DNA of 64,000 bases from positions 186,001-250,000 of the forward strand of contig CP039999.1 in assembly GCA_013099195.1 (NCBI GenBank). The letters are read 5' to 3'. The notes under the pieces are model-generated. The model saw only the letters and a program-made list of their open reading frames with translations, did no database searches and was not told the DNA's origin. The translations under genes and the position numbers were made by a program. Each line of letters starts with the position of its first letter. Position 1 is the stretch's first letter. The DNA comes from Candidatus Saccharibacteria bacterium oral taxon 488. GTDB lineage: Bacteria; Patescibacteriota; Saccharimonadia; Saccharimonadales; Saccharimonadaceae. Below are positions 25,009-34,419 of the stretch, in pieces.

Positions 25009-26363
25009 AAACGCTAGATATCGTACGCCGTGCTGGGCGAAATCTGCGGCGAGCGAAAATACGCACCTTGCTCACTAGCGTTGCCATCGCAGTGGGTGGC
25101 TTTGCGATTACCGCCAGTTTGATGGCGGGCGAAGGGGCCAGGCAGTATGTTGATCGGATTATTAGTAGCAATTTTAATCCTCAAAGATTGATGATTGGTA
25201 AGGCCGGCGAGACATTCACTGGTCGCAGCAGTAAGTCACTTAAAGAATATAAGCCGAATACTGGCGCGCGTCGTGGCGGGGAAGTCGAGCTATTAACTCT
25301 TGACGATATGGCGAAACTGAAGGCGCGCAGTGACTTGAAAGATGTGACGCCGCTATATCAATTGAACCCAAAATATCTGACGTTTAGTGCCAAGTCTGAT
25401 AAAAAGTACACGGGCGAGGTAGCGATGCGCGATAACGGTATTCGCGTTGAGACAGTAGCGGGCAAGGCGATGTCTAAGGGTACTCAGTTGGGGGATAATG
25501 AAGTGATAATACCAGAGTCCTACCTTGAGGAACTGGGAATCTCTGCCGATAAGATTATTGGTAGTAAGCTGACGCTTACTGTCGAGCAAATACCGCAGAA
25601 AGTCAGTGAAGAGGATATTGCCAAGGCGTATCGGCAGCGCGGCGAGGCTGGCGTGCGTGAACTAACAAGTAGTAAGTTGAAGCACAAAGAGCTGACCATT
25701 GTGGCGGTATCAAAGAAATCGCCGGAGCAAGCGACGAATACACCAAATACCTATGTCAGCCCAGAGACTGCCAAGGAGCTGACTGAATTTGCGACGCTCG
25801 GTACGCCGCAGTACCAAAAGTACATTACTGCTTCAGCAACGGTGGCTGACGGTAAAAAGCCCGAAGACGTCAAGAAAGCTCTTAAAGATGAGTTGAACCT
25901 ATCAGCGGTAACTTCAAAAGATATCCAGGAGCTGCTCTTTACGTTTGTAAACTTGCTGCAGTGGATTGTGTTTGGATTTGGTGTATTAGCGTTGGTGGTG
26001 AGCATCTTTGGTATTGTCAATACACAGTACATTTCGGTGCTGGAGCGGACGCAACAAATTGGGCTGATGAAGGCACTTGGTGCTAGTCGGCGTGATGTTG
26101 CTAGGCTGTTTCGCTATGAGGCGGCGTGGGTCGGCTTTTTGGGCGGTGCACTTGGGGTGCTTGGCGCGTGGGGAATTGGTGAGCTGTGTAACCCAATGAT
26201 CTCCGGGGTGCTTAATTTGGGGGAACATTCGCTCTTGATATTTATACCAATTAGCGGTCTCGTCATTGTTGTCGGGCTGATGCTGGTAGCAATTATTGCG
26301 GGATTCTTGCCGAGCCGCAAAGCGGCGAAGCTTGACCCAATTGAGGCGCTGCGTACGGAATGA
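25005..26363 (+). CDS. ABC transporter permease, MacB/FtsX type (paralog)
   Basis: 452 residues with the same plan as the permease at 19.45 kb: one N-terminal membrane helix (about 20-40), a large outer domain and three C-terminal helices. Shared marks are FGIVNTQYISVLERTQQIGL and PSRKAAKLDPIEALRTE. It overlaps its ATPase by 4 bp. Unlike the first cassette it has no PadR or PspC gene. The outer domain differs in length and sequence, so substrates may differ. Confidence 0.9.
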   Translation: MKTLDIVRRAGRNLRRAKIRTLLTSVAIAVGGFAITASLMAGEGARQYVDRIISSNFNPQRLMIGKAGETFTGRSSKSLKEYKPNTGARRGGEVELLTLDDMAKLKARSDLKDVTPLYQLNPKYLTFSAKSDKKYTGEVAMRDNGIRVETVAGKAMSKGTQLGDNEVIIPESYLEELGISADKIIGSKLTLTVEQIPQKVSEEDIAKAYRQRGEAGVRELTSSKLKHKELTIVAVSKKSPEQATNTPNTYVSPETAKELTEFATLGTPQYQKYITASATVADGKKPEDVKKALKDELNLSAVTSKDIQELLFTFVNLLQWIVFGFGVLALVVSIFGIVNTQYISVLERTQQIGLMKALGASRRDVARLFRYEAAWVGFLGGALGVLGAWGIGELCNPMISGVLNLGEHSLLIFIPISGLVIVVGLMLVAIIAGFLPSRKAAKLDPIEALRTE

Positions 26364-26447
26364 CTGGCTCATACTACTTAATTATAGCTGACCTGTCGTA
26401 ATTACCCGCGATTTTTGATAAAAATTATGGCTTTTAGAATGTGCTCA

Positions 26448-26456
26448 TGCTATAAT
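26448..26456 (+). promoter_or_regulatory. Extended -10 upstream of the collagen-like gene
   Basis: TGC-TATAAT at 26448-26456, 48 nt before the ATG. A second TATAAT at 26494-26499 is only 5 nt from the ATG, so either could drive the gene. Confidence 0.45.
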
Positions 26457-26504
26457 CGTGCTAAATAGGCGTATAGCAAGATCAAATAGGGGATATAATA
26501 CAAT

Positions 26505-27893
26505 ATGAACGAGCGCTCAGATAAAACATATGCGAGTCGTAAACTGGTAATATGTTTATTTATCGTCACGATACTGATTATTCTACTGCTGTGGTGGTGG
26601 CCGTGGGGCGGCGGTAATCGCTTTTACAAGGGGGTTCGTCCAGATCAGATTAGCCTACGCCAAAGCAATGGCAAGGTACAGTGGCAGTTTATGGATGGCG
26701 ACTGGCAGGATATTGTCTCTCTTTCTGAGTTGCGAGGTGATAAGGGTGAGAAAGGCGACAAGGGTGACAAAGGTGACACTGGTGAGGCCGGAGCTGCTGG
26801 TAAAGACGGTAAAAACGGCGTAAGTACAGGACAGCGTGGAGCTAACGGTCGGGATGGAGCGAATGGTAAAAACGGTGCGACCGGGCCAAAGGGCGATACC
26901 GGTGCTCAGGGTCCAGCTGGTCCACGGGGCCAAAAAGGCGACAAGGGCGAGAAGGGCGATGCCGGCCAACAAGGCCAAAAGGGTGATGCTGGTAACGATG
27001 GGCGAGAGATTGAGTTACAGAAAACCGCGTTGTATATCCAGTGGCGCTACAGGGGTGATGCTACGTGGAACAACCTCATTGCATTATCTGATTTGAAGGG
27101 TCCGAAGGGCGATAAGGGTGATACCGGTCCACAAGGTCCCGCTGGCCCGCAAGGTGCAGCAGGGTCTCAAGGTGCAACCGGTGCACAAGGTTCTCAGGGG
27201 CCTGCTGGTCCACAAGGCCCGAAGGGCGACACTGGCCCTGCCGGCCCACAGGGCCCAGCTGGTCCTCAAGGCCAAAAAGGTGAGAAGGGTGAAAAAGGTA
27301 ATGATGGTCCACAAGGTCCTGCAGGTCCTCAGGGAGCCAAAGGTGATACCGGTCCGGTAGGTCCAGTCGGTCCCGCTGGCCCGCAAGGACTCAAAGGCGC
27401 TAAAGGTGATACCGGAGCGACAGGTGCTCAAGGCCAAAAAGGCGACAAAGGTGATACTGGCCCAGTAGGTCCTCAGGGCCTGCCCGGCCCCCAGGGTATA
27501 CCAGGTGTCAAGGGGGATAAAGGTCCTATCGGTCCACAGGGCGCTAAAGGTGAGACTGGCCCAGCGGGTCCACAGGGCGCTAAGGGTGAGAAAGGCGAGC
27601 CAGGAGCCAAGGGCGACACTGGCCCTGCCGGCCCGCAAGGAGCTAAGGGAGATGCCGGTGCACCTGGAGCTAAAGGCCCGAAGGGCGACGCTGGTCCTCA
27701 AGGACAAAAAGGTGATAAAGGTGAAAAGGGCGAAGCTGGTGCAAATGCAACAGTTAATGTGACGAATAGTACTCAGCCATGTTCGACCGGCCTTACTGTC
27801 ACGGGCAGTGGTACGCCGAATATTGGACTGACATTTACCGGATCAAATATTCCGGCCGGTGGGTCAATTGGTCAGGTACTGATGAAAAAGTAG
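26505..27893 (+). CDS. Collagen-like membrane-anchored surface protein, ends at an in-frame TAG
   Basis: 462 residues. A membrane helix at about 14-35 anchors the N-terminus. Two similar linker modules (about 41-77 and 167-198, with [21 protein letters not shown] and [21 protein letters not shown] cores) precede Gly-X-Y tracts at about 78-166 and 199-413. The last 49 residues end in SIGQVLMKK. There the gene meets TAG, but the same frame continues into the C1q/TNF-like domain at 27924. The anchor-collagen-C1q plan recalls Bacillus BclA. Surface filament or adhesin function is inferred. Confidence 0.88.
   Translation: MNERSDKTYASRKLVICLFIVTILIILLLWWWPWGGGNRFYKGVRPDQISLRQSNGKVQWQFMDGDWQDIVSLSELRGDKGEKGDKGDKGDTGEAGAAGKDGKNGVSTGQRGANGRDGANGKNGATGPKGDTGAQGPAGPRGQKGDKGEKGDAGQQGQKGDAGNDGREIELQKTALYIQWRYRGDATWNNLIALSDLKGPKGDKGDTGPQGPAGPQGAAGSQGATGAQGSQGPAGPQGPKGDTGPAGPQGPAGPQGQKGEKGEKGNDGPQGPAGPQGAKGDTGPVGPVGPAGPQGLKGAKGDTGATGAQGQKGDKGDTGPVGPQGLPGPQGIPGVKGDKGPIGPQGAKGETGPAGPQGAKGEKGEPGAKGDTGPAGPQGAKGDAGAPGAKGPKGDAGPQGQKGDKGEKGEAGANATVNVTNSTQPCSTGLTVTGSGTPNIGLTFTGSNIPAGGSIGQVLMKK
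26736..27743 (+). repeat. Gly-X-Y collagen repeat region
   Basis: Two tracts, 26736-27002 (about 30 triplets with one break at GVST) and 27099-27743 (about 72 triplets), rich in GPQ, GPA, GDK, GDT and GAK. The DNA is strongly repetitive and could recombine or misassemble. Confidence 0.9.
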
Positions 27894-27923
27894 GCGGCAG
27901 ATTGTGATGTTGCGTGGAGGAGC

Positions 27924-28358
27924 TTGCCGCAAGAAACGATGTTTGCCGGCTCGATCGGTGTCGGTAATGGTAATATCGTGGCGGTAAATGTTAACGCTGA
28001 CACTTATACAGCTATTCCGATGACAACGATCACCACGAATACCGGCGGTGGTACCTGGGATCCGGTGAATCACACGTATACTATTCCAAGTGATGGTGTG
28101 TACTTCATTCGTTCCAGTATTCGTACCGTTGACAACTCGCCAGTGCGTAATATTTACCAAATTGTTAATGATGTGAACGGTGATCGTCCAGAGGGCGCAT
28201 GGTCATCTAACCAAGCCGGTGTTCGTCGTTCGACACTGCCGTATTCACGGATGATGCGAGCCACAGCTGGTACCAAGCTAAAGTTGATCGTCGTATCAGA
28301 CCTCCAGAGTGTGCAACTCAGCGACGCAAGCCTGACAATTACCAAGCTTTCAAACTAA
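27924..28358 (+). CDS. C1q/TNF-like domain, probably the C-terminus of the collagen-like protein
   Basis: Up to 144 residues. The pattern HTYTIPSDGVYFIRSSIRTV and the alternating beta strands match the C1q/TNF-like trimerisation domain that caps bacterial collagen-like proteins. The frame is identical to that of the upstream gene. From TAG (27891) it runs on without a break as AADCDVAWRSLPQE, which completes the common linker GQVL--KS--DYD--W. If translated alone it would start at TTG 27924, with GGAGG at 27916-27920 only 3 nt away, or at ATG 27939. No secretion signal is present in that case. Confidence 0.75.
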   Translation: MPQETMFAGSIGVGNGNIVAVNVNADTYTAIPMTTITTNTGGGTWDPVNHTYTIPSDGVYFIRSSIRTVDNSPVRNIYQIVNDVNGDRPEGAWSSNQAGVRRSTLPYSRMMRATAGTKLKLIVVSDLQSVQLSDASLTITKLSN

Positions 28359-28391
28359 TCAAGTTAGCGAGATAAATTATCGTATATCTGC

Positions 28392-28397
28392 TACAAT
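28392..28397 (+). promoter_or_regulatory. -10 box of serS, leaderless start
   Basis: TGC-TACAAT, 6 nt before the serS ATG. Confidence 0.55.
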
Positions 28398-28403
28398 GAA
28401 ACC

Positions 28404-29699
28404 ATGTTAGATATTCGCTTTATTCGAGATAACGCCGAAGCAGTGCAGGCTGCGGCGAAACACAAGGGGTGCGACGTGTCTATTGCGACATTGTTGCAAT
28501 TAGATGACGAGCGTCGAGAGGCGCAGCGGCAGGTTGATGAGTTGCGCCAGCAGCGTAATGAGATTGCTGCTAAAATGAAGGGCGGCAAGCCCGAGCCGGG
28601 TCTGATTGAGCAGGGCAAGGCCATTAAGGCCAAGCTGAGCGGGCTCGAGACTCGGCTGAGCGAGGTCGAAGAGTGCTACATGACACTACTCAAGCAAGTC
28701 CCTAATATGCCGCACGCCGACGTGCCAGTTGGTCTGAGTGAGGATGAAAACGTTGAAGTAAAGGTCGTCGGTGATATTCCAGCCTTTGATTTTATGCCGA
28801 AAAATCACTACGAAATTGCCGAGGCGAAGGGCTGGCTTGACAAAGAGCGTGCTGCCAAGGTTGCTGGCGCTCGCTTTGCCTATATCATGGGTGATTTGGT
28901 GTTGTTGCAACAGGCGATTATCCAGTTTGTGATCACATCTCTCACTAACCCAGCGGTGATCAAGGAGATCGCCGAAAAGGCTGGCCTTGGTGTCAATACA
29001 AAACCATTCATCCCAGTGCTGCCGCCATTGATGATCCGTACCGAGCCCTATGATCAGATGGATCGTCTCCAGCCGAGTGATGATCGATACAAAATTGAAG
29101 GCGAGGAACTGTGGCTACAGGGGAGCGCTGAGCATGTGCTCGGTAGTATGCATGCGGGTGAGATTTTTGATGCGAAACAGTTACCACTTCGATACCTGGG
29201 CTTTGCAACCAGCTTCCGCAAAGAAGCAGGGACGTACGGCAAGGATATGGAGGGGCTGATCCGGATGCACCAGTTTGATAAGCTCGAGATGGAGAGCTTC
29301 ACCGAGGCGAAGGATAGTTATAACGAGCACCTGCTATTTATCGCGATTCAAGAGTGGCTTTTGGCTCAGCTCAAGCTACCGTACCATGTCCTGATGAAAT
29401 GCACCGCTGATATTGGTAAACCAAATGCGCGCGGTGTTGATATGGAAGTATGGTTACCGGGTCAGGGCAAGTACCGCGAGACGCATACTGCTGACTATAT
29501 GACTGACTATCAGGCGCGTCGTTTGATGACGCGGGTGCGCACGGACAACGGAGTTGAATTGATCCACACGAATGATGCGACGGCCTTTGCGCTGGGGCGC
29601 TGCATGGTGGCGATTATTGAGAATTATCAGACCGCAGAGGGTGATGTCATGGTGCCAGAAGCACTTCGCCCGTATATGAATGGCCGCGAGATGATATAA
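28404..29699 (+). CDS. serS: Seryl-tRNA synthetase
   Basis: Class II synthetase, 431 residues as usual. The N-terminal long coiled coil (about 25-100) binds tRNA-Ser. The core has the motif 2 segment FRKEAGTYGKDMEGLIRMHQF, and motif 3 lies near the end (TNDATAFALGRCMVAIIENYQ). The start at ATG 28404 is set by the -10 box 6 nt upstream and by the standard MLDIRFIRDN N-terminus. Confidence 0.97.
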   Translation: MLDIRFIRDNAEAVQAAAKHKGCDVSIATLLQLDDERREAQRQVDELRQQRNEIAAKMKGGKPEPGLIEQGKAIKAKLSGLETRLSEVEECYMTLLKQVPNMPHADVPVGLSEDENVEVKVVGDIPAFDFMPKNHYEIAEAKGWLDKERAAKVAGARFAYIMGDLVLLQQAIIQFVITSLTNPAVIKEIAEKAGLGVNTKPFIPVLPPLMIRTEPYDQMDRLQPSDDRYKIEGEELWLQGSAEHVLGSMHAGEIFDAKQLPLRYLGFATSFRKEAGTYGKDMEGLIRMHQFDKLEMESFTEAKDSYNEHLLFIAIQEWLLAQLKLPYHVLMKCTADIGKPNARGVDMEVWLPGQGKYRETHTADYMTDYQARRLMTRVRTDNGVELIHTNDATAFALGRCMVAIIENYQTAEGDVMVPEALRPYMNGREMI

Positions 29700-29717
29700 T
29701 GGAGTCTAGGAGGGTAT

Positions 29718-29960
29718 GTGGCACTGACGAACGATGACAAGCAATGGATCAAGGGCGCGATCGCTGATGGCGTGGTCGAAAGCAGACTACAGGCACTGAC
29801 AAACGACATTAAAGAGATATATGATGTTATTTACGGCAAGCCGAACAAATCGTTTATGAGCGCCAGCTTTGCCAAAATGTCATCGAAAGAAAAGCTGCTC
29901 GTGATTAACGAAGAATTACTAAAAATGGCGAAGGATGCGGGTGTTGTCTTGCCGCGCTAA
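29718..29960 (+). CDS. Small helical orphan protein
   Basis: 80 residues, mostly helical, with no signal peptide. Not recognised. The start GTG 29718 is preceded by AGGAGGG (29708-29714), and a TATAAT (29695-29700) overlaps the serS stop. The short protein lies between serS and hpf and could be cotranscribed with hpf, which begins 22 nt after its stop. Confidence 0.6.
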   Translation: MALTNDDKQWIKGAIADGVVESRLQALTNDIKEIYDVIYGKPNKSFMSASFAKMSSKEKLLVINEELLKMAKDAGVVLPR

Positions 29961-29982
29961 CGTATACATAAAAGGAGGAACT

Positions 29983-30357
29983 ATGATCAAAGATATTACC
30001 ATTACTGGCGTCAAATACGAATTGACGGACACCACAAAGAAATACGTTGAGCGCAAAATCGGTGCACTGGGTAAGTACTTGCCGCGGCATGCCCGCAAGA
30101 GCGCGACTGCTGATGTAAAGATCAAGCAGATCGATAATCCTGGTGGCAACAAGTACGAGGTTGAAGTAATTATCAATGTACCAGACAAGAAAATCACCGC
30201 TAAAGATTCGACGATGAACGTGCTGGCGGCCGTCGATATCGTTGAAGCAAAGCTGAACGGGCAGCTGCGTAAATATAAGGATGATGTGCTGACACACGTT
30301 GGCAGCAGCCGCGGCGTGCTGGCACGGTTCAAGCGCGGTTTCCAGCGCGAGCAGTAG
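29983..30357 (+). CDS. hpf: Ribosome hibernation promoting factor, short form
   Basis: About 124 residues, beta-alpha-beta-beta-beta-alpha fold of the HPF/YfiA family: MIKDITITGVKYELTDTTKKYVERKI at the start, internal YEVEVIINVP and the DIVEAKLNGQLRKYKDD helix (about 86-102). It lacks the C-terminal dimerisation domain of long HPF. AAAGGAGG precedes ATG 29983. An upstream in-frame start has no ribosome site. It inactivates ribosomes in slow growth, which fits an episymbiotic life style. Confidence 0.9.
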   Translation: MIKDITITGVKYELTDTTKKYVERKIGALGKYLPRHARKSATADVKIKQIDNPGGNKYEVEVIINVPDKKITAKDSTMNVLAAVDIVEAKLNGQLRKYKDDVLTHVGSSRGVLARFKRGFQREQ

Positions 30358-30421
30358 GGGATTTAATTAACCCCTTTAATTTTCCAGCCCTGCACGGTAT
30401 AATTGTATACAGTTTTTGAAA

Positions 30422-30460
30422 ATGCCTGAAAGTGAGGGAGTTTTGAGTTTATGGCAATGA
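30422..30460 (+). CDS. Possible 12-codon leader peptide upstream of secA
   Basis: ATG 30422 opens MPESEGVLSLWQ and stops at TGA 30458-30460, overlapping the second secA ATG (30457) as ATGA. The frame contains the GAGGGAG ribosome site. TATAAT (30398-30403) and TATACA (30406-30411) lie just upstream. No ribosome site precedes this ATG, so translation is uncertain. Confidence 0.3.
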   Translation: MPESEGVLSLWQ

Positions 30461-33081
30461 CACAACAAAAGGCGCTGAGTAAGATTTTTGGCGATCCGCA
30501 GAAGAAGATTTTGAAGCGGCTGCAGAAGCAAGTTGACGTAATTAACGGTCTGTCTGAAAAGTATGAAAAAATGTCGGACAAAGAGCTGCAGGCGCAGACA
30601 GAGGCGCTGAAAAAGCGTCTGACGAAAAAGAATGTAACACTGGATACGATTTTGCCGGATGCCTTTGCGGTGGTGCGCGAAGCCGCCAAGCGTGTCATCG
30701 GTGAGCGTCCGTACGATGTCCAGCTGATCGGTGGTATGGTGCTACATGAAGGAAATGTCGCCGAAATGAAGACTGGTGAAGGTAAGACCTTGGTGGCGAC
30801 ACTGCCGACGTACCTCAATGCGCTAGAGGAAAAGGGCGTCCACGTGGTGACTGTCAACGACTATCTGGCGCAGCGCGACGCTGGCTGGATGGGTCAGGTG
30901 TATGACTTTTTAGGCTTGACAACTGGCGTGATTATCAACGAGGCGTCATTTGTTTATGATAAAGATTACGACAATGAGCATCACGACGATCCGCGTATGC
31001 GTAAGCTCCGTCCGGTCACCCGTAAAGAAGCCTACACTGCCGATATCACCTACGGTACCAACAACGAATTTGGCTTTGACTATCTGCGTGACAACATGGT
31101 TAACGACATGGATTTGCTCAGGCAGCGCGAGCTGAACTTTGCTATCGTTGACGAGGTGGACTCAATCCTGATCGACGAAGCGCGGACGCCGCTGATCATC
31201 TCAGCGCCAGCAGCAGAGAACCCAGATAATTATTACACATTCGCCAAAGTTGCCAGCAAATTAGTGCCAGATGACTATGTTTTGGACGAAAAGCGCCGCA
31301 GCGTGGCCTTGACCGACGAGGGTGTGGAGAAAGTCCAAAAACTGCTGGGAATAAAAAATTTGTACACGCCAGACCATGTGCGCAGCGTTTATCACATGGA
31401 TCAGGCGCTGCGAGCACAAACATTGTTCAAGCGAGATAAAGATTACGTGGTAACCAATGACGGCGAGGTGATCATCGTCGATGAGCACACCGGTCGTTTG
31501 ATGCAAGGACGCCGCTACAACGAAGGTCTGCACCAGGCCATTGAGGCCAAAGAGAATGTGCCGGTGCTAGAAGAAAGCATGACGCTGGCCACCGTGTCGT
31601 TCCAGAATTATTTCCGTTTGTACAATAAACTGAGCGGCATGACCGGTACGGCATTCACCGAGGCGGAAGAGTTTCAACAAATTTATTCACTGGACGTCAT
31701 CCAAATTCCGCCGAACAAGCCAGTGATTCGCGACGACAAAGAAGACCTGATTTTCAAGACCGAAAAGGGCAAGCTGAAGGCGGTGGCTGAAGCTATCAAA
31801 GATTATCATAAGCAAGGCCGGCCGGTGTTGGTTGGCTCTGGCTCGATTGCCAAGAACGAGCAGATCGCCAAATATCTGGAAAAAGAAGGCATCAAGTTTG
31901 AGATTCTAAACGCCAAGAATAATGAGCGTGAGGCGGCTATCATTGAGAAGGCTGGTGAAAAGGGTGCGATTACACTAGCGACAAACATTGCCGGACGCGG
32001 TACCGACATTAAATTGGGCAGGGGCGTCAAGGAATTGGGCGGCCTGGTAGTGATCGGCTCGGAGCGGCACGAGTCGCGCCGCATTGACAATCAGCTGCGC
32101 GGTCGTGGCGGTCGTCAGGGTGATCCAGGCGAGACGCAGTTCTACGTGTCGACCGAAGATGATTTGATGCGAATTTTCCAGGGTGAGCGCATCGCGGCGC
32201 TGATGGACCGGCTGGGTGTGGATGAAGATACGCCGATTCAAAACCGCGCCGTATCGAAAACTTTGGAAGCAGCCCAGAAGCGCGTCGAGGGCTACAATTT
32301 CGATACGCGCAAAAATGTTGTTCAGTACGACAACGTGATTAATCGTCACCGCCGTGTGGTCTACACGATGCGGCGAAAAATCCTTGAAGGCGACAATATC
32401 CAGCCGGAAATTGAGCGACTGTTGCGAGACAGAGTCAAAGAATTAGTGACGCTACCGACAAAAAACAACCCGAAGTTTATCGAGGAATTTACGTCGGCCT
32501 TTCCGGTCGATGAGGCGGCCGTGCGCAAGGTTGGCCGCGAGAAAAAAGACCGTCCACGCCTCCAAAAAGCCCTGAAACTAGCACACCAGGCCTACCGGGA
32601 AAAAGATGAAGAAATCGGTACTGAAGAGTTGCGCGGTGTGGAGCGCGAGGTGTATATGGCGGTGCTCGACACCCTGTGGATGCAGCACCTGGAGAACATG
32701 CAGCATCTACGCGAAGGGATTCACTGGCGCAGCGTTGGGCAGCGCGATCCATTGGTAGAATACCGGGCGGAGTCACAAAAATTGTTCACCAGCCTTCAGG
32801 AAAATCTGCGTAACGAAGTTCTGAACACAATTTTTCATATTCATAAATCCGACGCGGTAATTCGCCAGTCACAGGATGATGAGTATGACACCGAGCTAAC
32901 GCGCCTAGCCGAAAGCGCAGTTGAGCGTGGCGTTAATGAAGTTGGTACGGGCGAGGAAAATCGTGACGGTGACTTTTCGGTGAAAAAGGGTAAATCAAAC
33001 GCCGAGTCGAACCGCGCCAAGAACCAAGCACGCAAGAAGAAAAAAGCGCAGCGCCAAAACCGCAAAAAGAACCGCAAATAA
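30451..33081 (+). CDS. secA: Protein translocase ATPase SecA
   Basis: Motor of the Sec pathway. Walker A MKTGEGKTLVAT (about 106-117), DEVDSILIDEARTPLII (about 235-251), the TGTAFTEAEEF region and QLRGRGGRQGDPG (about 547-559) are intact. 876 residues. The C-terminus is a basic Lys/Arg/Gln-rich tail and lacks the Cys-rich zinc motif that binds SecB. ATG 30451 gives MAMTQQ. The second ATG at 30457 is also possible. Confidence 0.96.
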   Translation: MAMTQQKALSKIFGDPQKKILKRLQKQVDVINGLSEKYEKMSDKELQAQTEALKKRLTKKNVTLDTILPDAFAVVREAAKRVIGERPYDVQLIGGMVLHEGNVAEMKTGEGKTLVATLPTYLNALEEKGVHVVTVNDYLAQRDAGWMGQVYDFLGLTTGVIINEASFVYDKDYDNEHHDDPRMRKLRPVTRKEAYTADITYGTNNEFGFDYLRDNMVNDMDLLRQRELNFAIVDEVDSILIDEARTPLIISAPAAENPDNYYTFAKVASKLVPDDYVLDEKRRSVALTDEGVEKVQKLLGIKNLYTPDHVRSVYHMDQALRAQTLFKRDKDYVVTNDGEVIIVDEHTGRLMQGRRYNEGLHQAIEAKENVPVLEESMTLATVSFQNYFRLYNKLSGMTGTAFTEAEEFQQIYSLDVIQIPPNKPVIRDDKEDLIFKTEKGKLKAVAEAIKDYHKQGRPVLVGSGSIAKNEQIAKYLEKEGIKFEILNAKNNEREAAIIEKAGEKGAITLATNIAGRGTDIKLGRGVKELGGLVVIGSERHESRRIDNQLRGRGGRQGDPGETQFYVSTEDDLMRIFQGERIAALMDRLGVDEDTPIQNRAVSKTLEAAQKRVEGYNFDTRKNVVQYDNVINRHRRVVYTMRRKILEGDNIQPEIERLLRDRVKELVTLPTKNNPKFIEEFTSAFPVDEAAVRKVGREKKDRPRLQKALKLAHQAYREKDEEIGTEELRGVEREVYMAVLDTLWMQHLENMQHLREGIHWRSVGQRDPLVEYRAESQKLFTSLQENLRNEVLNTIFHIHKSDAVIRQSQDDEYDTELTRLAESAVERGVNEVGTGEENRDGDFSVKKGKSNAESNRAKNQARKKKKAQRQNRKKNRK

Positions 33082-33114
33082 ATCTAAAACCGGTGGGCAG
33101 AGAGCGACAGACAG

Positions 33115-34395
33115 ATGAAACATACGGTCAAAGAAATAAAATTGAAAAATGGTGCGAAAGGCCTGTTCATTGACGTGCCGGACGCGACGGTGATGAGCTT
33201 TCAGGTGCAGTTTCGGGCGGGCAATCGCTATGTCCGCGACAAGGACATCTACGAGACGGCGCACATCATGGAGCACATGGCGTTTGGGGCGAATGAGAAG
33301 TTTCGTTCGGAGCACGCGTATGAGCAGGAGTTTACCAAGAATGGCGCCTATCATAATGCGTTCACCTCTGATTATTCAATGGTGTATGAGGCCGCCTGCG
33401 CGGATTTTGAATGGGATCGGATTTTGGATTTACAGCGGCTGGCGATCACTACACCGCGCTTTAACGCCGAGGAATTAGAAGCTGAGAAGGGTAATGTTCG
33501 GAGCGAGCTGACCGGCTATCTCAATAACCACAACCGCGTGATGTGGCCGCGGGTGCAGCAAGCGCTGGGCGAGGATATTTTGACATATAATCAGCGGCTG
33601 AAAACGATTGACGCGATCACGCTAAAGGATATCAAGGAGCATCATTGGCGGACACATACCCTCAACAATATGCGGTTTGTGGTGGCGGGCAAGTTGACCG
33701 GGCGGATGGCGACGATTCGTGAATCGCTGGAGCAGTGGCAGCTAGAGCCGGGCGAGCGGTTTGCTATCCCGCACGATAACCTGTCGAGTGCCGCACCGAT
33801 TTTTATCCGCCGCAAGGAGGCCTCGAATCTGACATTTGGCTGGTCGATGAATCTGCCGCGCGAGCTGAGCGATGAGGATTCTGACGCTATGGGCTGCTTG
33901 AATCATATCTTGACCGGGACGATGAGCTCGCGGATTTTCGGGGCGGCGCGCAAGAAGGGGCTGGCTTACGGCGTGTTCAGCGACACCTCGGTCGGGTTTT
34001 ATGATTCGGCCTGGGACTTTGGCGGCCAGGTCAACCTCGAGACGGCAGAGGCGCTGTTCGATATCATTGTGCGCGAACTGCGTCGGGTGCTGAACGGGAC
34101 GATCACCTCGGAGGACATCGAGAATGCCAAGTCGTATGCGCTGGGCCGCTATCAGATGGGGGCACAAACGGTGGCACAGGTCAGCAATTTTTATACCGGG
34201 CGTTATTTTGCTGATGATTTCGTCAAGGATTACGAGGGCGTACCGACAGCAATTTTGGCGGTGACCGCTGATCAGATCGTTCGGGTGGCACGAGAGTTTT
34301 TTGCAGCAAATACCTGGGTGCTTGCTGGCGTGAGTGGCGGCGATAAAGAACTGCTCGGGCGACTGCAGGAGAAGCTTGAGGGGTTGTTTGGGTAG
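33115..34395 (+). CDS. M16 family zinc peptidase
   Basis: 426 residues, the size of one MPP-like pair of M16 domains. The inverted zinc motif is HIMEH (about 46-50). A further Glu that completes the site lies in EAEKGNVRSEL about 75 residues later. The second half has the usual SSRIFGAARKKGLAYGVFS region (about 268-286). There is no signal peptide, so it is probably cytosolic. It is downstream of secA and is followed by an orphan gene with a good ribosome site, likely in one transcript. Confidence 0.9.
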   Translation: MKHTVKEIKLKNGAKGLFIDVPDATVMSFQVQFRAGNRYVRDKDIYETAHIMEHMAFGANEKFRSEHAYEQEFTKNGAYHNAFTSDYSMVYEAACADFEWDRILDLQRLAITTPRFNAEELEAEKGNVRSELTGYLNNHNRVMWPRVQQALGEDILTYNQRLKTIDAITLKDIKEHHWRTHTLNNMRFVVAGKLTGRMATIRESLEQWQLEPGERFAIPHDNLSSAAPIFIRRKEASNLTFGWSMNLPRELSDEDSDAMGCLNHILTGTMSSRIFGAARKKGLAYGVFSDTSVGFYDSAWDFGGQVNLETAEALFDIIVRELRRVLNGTITSEDIENAKSYALGRYQMGAQTVAQVSNFYTGRYFADDFVKDYEGVPTAILAVTADQIVRVAREFFAANTWVLAGVSGGDKELLGRLQEKLEGLFG

Positions 34396-34419
34396 GAAGC
34401 ATAGGAGAGGAGGCAAGAC

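Noticed and set aside
27084..27707. 207-codon minus-strand frame rich in Leu, Ser and Thr
   Set aside because: It is the shadow of the Gly-X-Y repeats, since the regular codon pattern removes stops on the opposite strand.
26736..27743. Regular short repeats that could be taken for a CRISPR-like or tandem repeat array
   Set aside because: The period is 9 bp and in frame. It encodes collagen triplets, with no spacers.
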